Source of the DNA: Wenzhouxiangella sp.
GTDB taxonomy: Bacteria > Pseudomonadota > Gammaproteobacteria > Xanthomonadales > Wenzhouxiangellaceae
Reading direction: 5' to 3'
DNA length: 7,493 bases
Assembly: GCA_021767625.1 (NCBI GenBank)
Contig: JAASTB010000105.1
Coordinates: 1-7,493 of the forward strand
Both the position numbers and the translations under genes were made by a program. Each line of letters starts with the position of its first letter. Position 1 is the stretch's first letter. The notes beneath the pieces were generated by a model. That model was not told the DNA's origin and did no database searches. It saw only the letters and a program-made list of their open reading frames with translations. Below are positions 7,023-7,493 of the stretch, piece by piece.

Positions 7023-7060
7023 TGTAGCAGGGTTCGAACGATCAAGCCGCACATTGTACC

Positions 7061-7070
7061 GGCTGCAGCC
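7061..7070. repeat. Perfect 10-bp palindrome GGCTGCAGCC
   Basis: The ten bases equal their own reverse complement. The palindrome sits directly upstream (minus strand) of the TACAAT -10-like hexamer at 7058-7053, where it could serve as an operator. In GC-rich DNA a 10-bp palindrome can also arise by chance, and no second copy is visible in the window. Confidence 0.35.
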
Positions 7071-7115
7071 TGATTCTGCCCTGAACGGGAAGGTGGCAAG
7101 GCGCTTCGGGCCGGC

Positions 7116-7493
7116 TCAGGTCAGGGGCGTGCCGGCGGCATTCAGGACCGCCAGGGCGAAAAACGGGACCGCAGCCGACATGCTGTCGAAGCGATCGAGT
7201 ATCCCGCCGTGGCCCGGTAGCAGCGCTGAGGTGTCCTTCAGGCCGCGCTGGCGTTTGAGCAGGCTGATGTAGAGATCGCCGCCGATCGAGATCATGGCGA
7301 TGCCGAAGGCCAGGGCGGCGAGCGTGAAGGGTTCGAACGGGTTAAGCGGGAAGATCGCGCCTGCCAGGGGTGTGAGTACGGCCGCACCCAGCAGGCCGCC
7401 CAGCGCCCCGGCGCGGGTCTTGCCCGGGCTGATTCTCGGCGCCAGTTTGGCGCCGCCGAAATGCCGCCCGCTGAAATAGGCGCCGGTATCGGC
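7116..7493 (-). CDS. cdsA: Phosphatidate cytidylyltransferase, C-terminal part (cut by window edge)
   Basis: CdsA makes CDP-diacylglycerol from phosphatidate and CTP at the inner membrane, the precursor of all major phospholipids. The last 125 codons are present, ending in TGA at 7118-7116; the 5' part lies beyond 7493. The fragment opens with ADTGAYFSGRHFGG, the conserved region that includes a catalytic Asp, then KLAPRISPGKTRAG. A hydrophobic stretch and IGGDLYISLLKR follow. The C-terminal part matches the family signature pattern throughout: S-x-L-K-R, four residues, K-D-x-S, then L-P-x-H-G-G-I-x-D-R-F-D. These include the metal-binding and catalytic residues. Directly downstream is rseP; dxr does not lie between them as it does in Pseudomonas. 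Confidence 0.95.
   Translation of the reverse strand, partial: ADTGAYFSGRHFGGAKLAPRISPGKTRAGALGGLLGAAVLTPLAGAIFPLNPFEPFTLAALAFGIAMISIGGDLYISLLKRQRGLKDTSALLPGHGGILDRFDSMSAAVPFFALAVLNAAGTPLT

Larger units (their letters stand above)
6988..7115 (-). other. cdsA-rseP intergenic region (128 bp), palindrome-rich, no gene
   Basis: This is the longest non-coding stretch in the window. It holds three inverted sequences: GGCTGCAGCC at 7061-7070, GTTCGAAC at 7032-7039, and GCCGGT...ACCGGC at 7006-7022. On the minus strand, TACAAT at 7058-7053 resembles a -10 box, but no good -35 lies at the usual spacing. No T-run follows the hairpins. The region could carry a secondary promoter for rseP and downstream genes; the sequence does not settle this. 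Confidence 0.4.

Noticed and set aside
7026..7045. GGTTCGAAC, resembling a tRNA T-arm
   Set aside because: The flanking bases do not form the 5-bp T-stem, and no acceptor, D or anticodon arms can be found around it.
6998..7054. 18-codon minus-strand leader ORF ending about 10 bp before rseP
   Set aside because: It has no ribosome-binding site, its ATG overlaps the -10-like hexamer, and the peptide shows no attenuator-type codon run.

Overview
The window is one GC-rich, tightly packed block of outer-membrane biogenesis genes. All of them are on the minus strand, so transcription runs from high to low coordinates. The order is cdsA (3' part only), rseP, bamA, skp/ompH, lpxD, fabZ, lpxA, lpxB (5' part only). 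This is the conserved envelope cluster of Gammaproteobacteria. The high GC, the LpxA residue pattern (Pseudomonas-like at the acyl-chain ruler) and the BamA sequence suggest a non-enteric gammaproteobacterium. A pseudomonad/xanthomonad/chromatialean-type lineage is my guess, and the genus cannot be named from this sequence.

Layout: 7493-7116 encodes the C-terminal 125 residues of CDP-diglyceride synthase. A 128-bp gap rich in small palindromes follows. RseP (site-2 protease of the sigma-E pathway) runs 6987-5614. A 58-bp leader with a bulged hairpin precedes bamA (5555-3114). Then skp (3101-2526), lpxD (2508-1492), fabZ (1472-1005), lpxA (1008-238) and the start of lpxB (227 to the window edge) follow with gaps of 10-19 bp, or a 4-bp ATGA overlap at fabZ/lpxA. 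No RNA gene, mobile element, CRISPR array or convincing terminator is visible.

How the genes fit together: CdsA supplies CDP-diacylglycerol for phospholipids. RseP releases sigma-E when outer-membrane protein folding fails. Skp carries unfolded outer-membrane proteins across the periplasm and BamA inserts them. FabZ makes the unsaturated acyl-ACP of fatty acid elongation and competes with LpxA and LpxD for 3-hydroxyacyl-ACP. LpxA, LpxD and LpxB carry out three steps of lipid A synthesis.

I see no undescribed system here; this is core housekeeping sequence. The points worth a second look are details inside the genes: a complete EF-hand-type calcium loop pattern in a predicted surface loop of BamA, a lone cysteine pair in the BamA loop that carries the VRGF-type motif, acyl-ruler residues in LpxA and LpxD that predict a lipid A unlike that of E. 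coli, and the direct cdsA-rseP junction with no dxr between.
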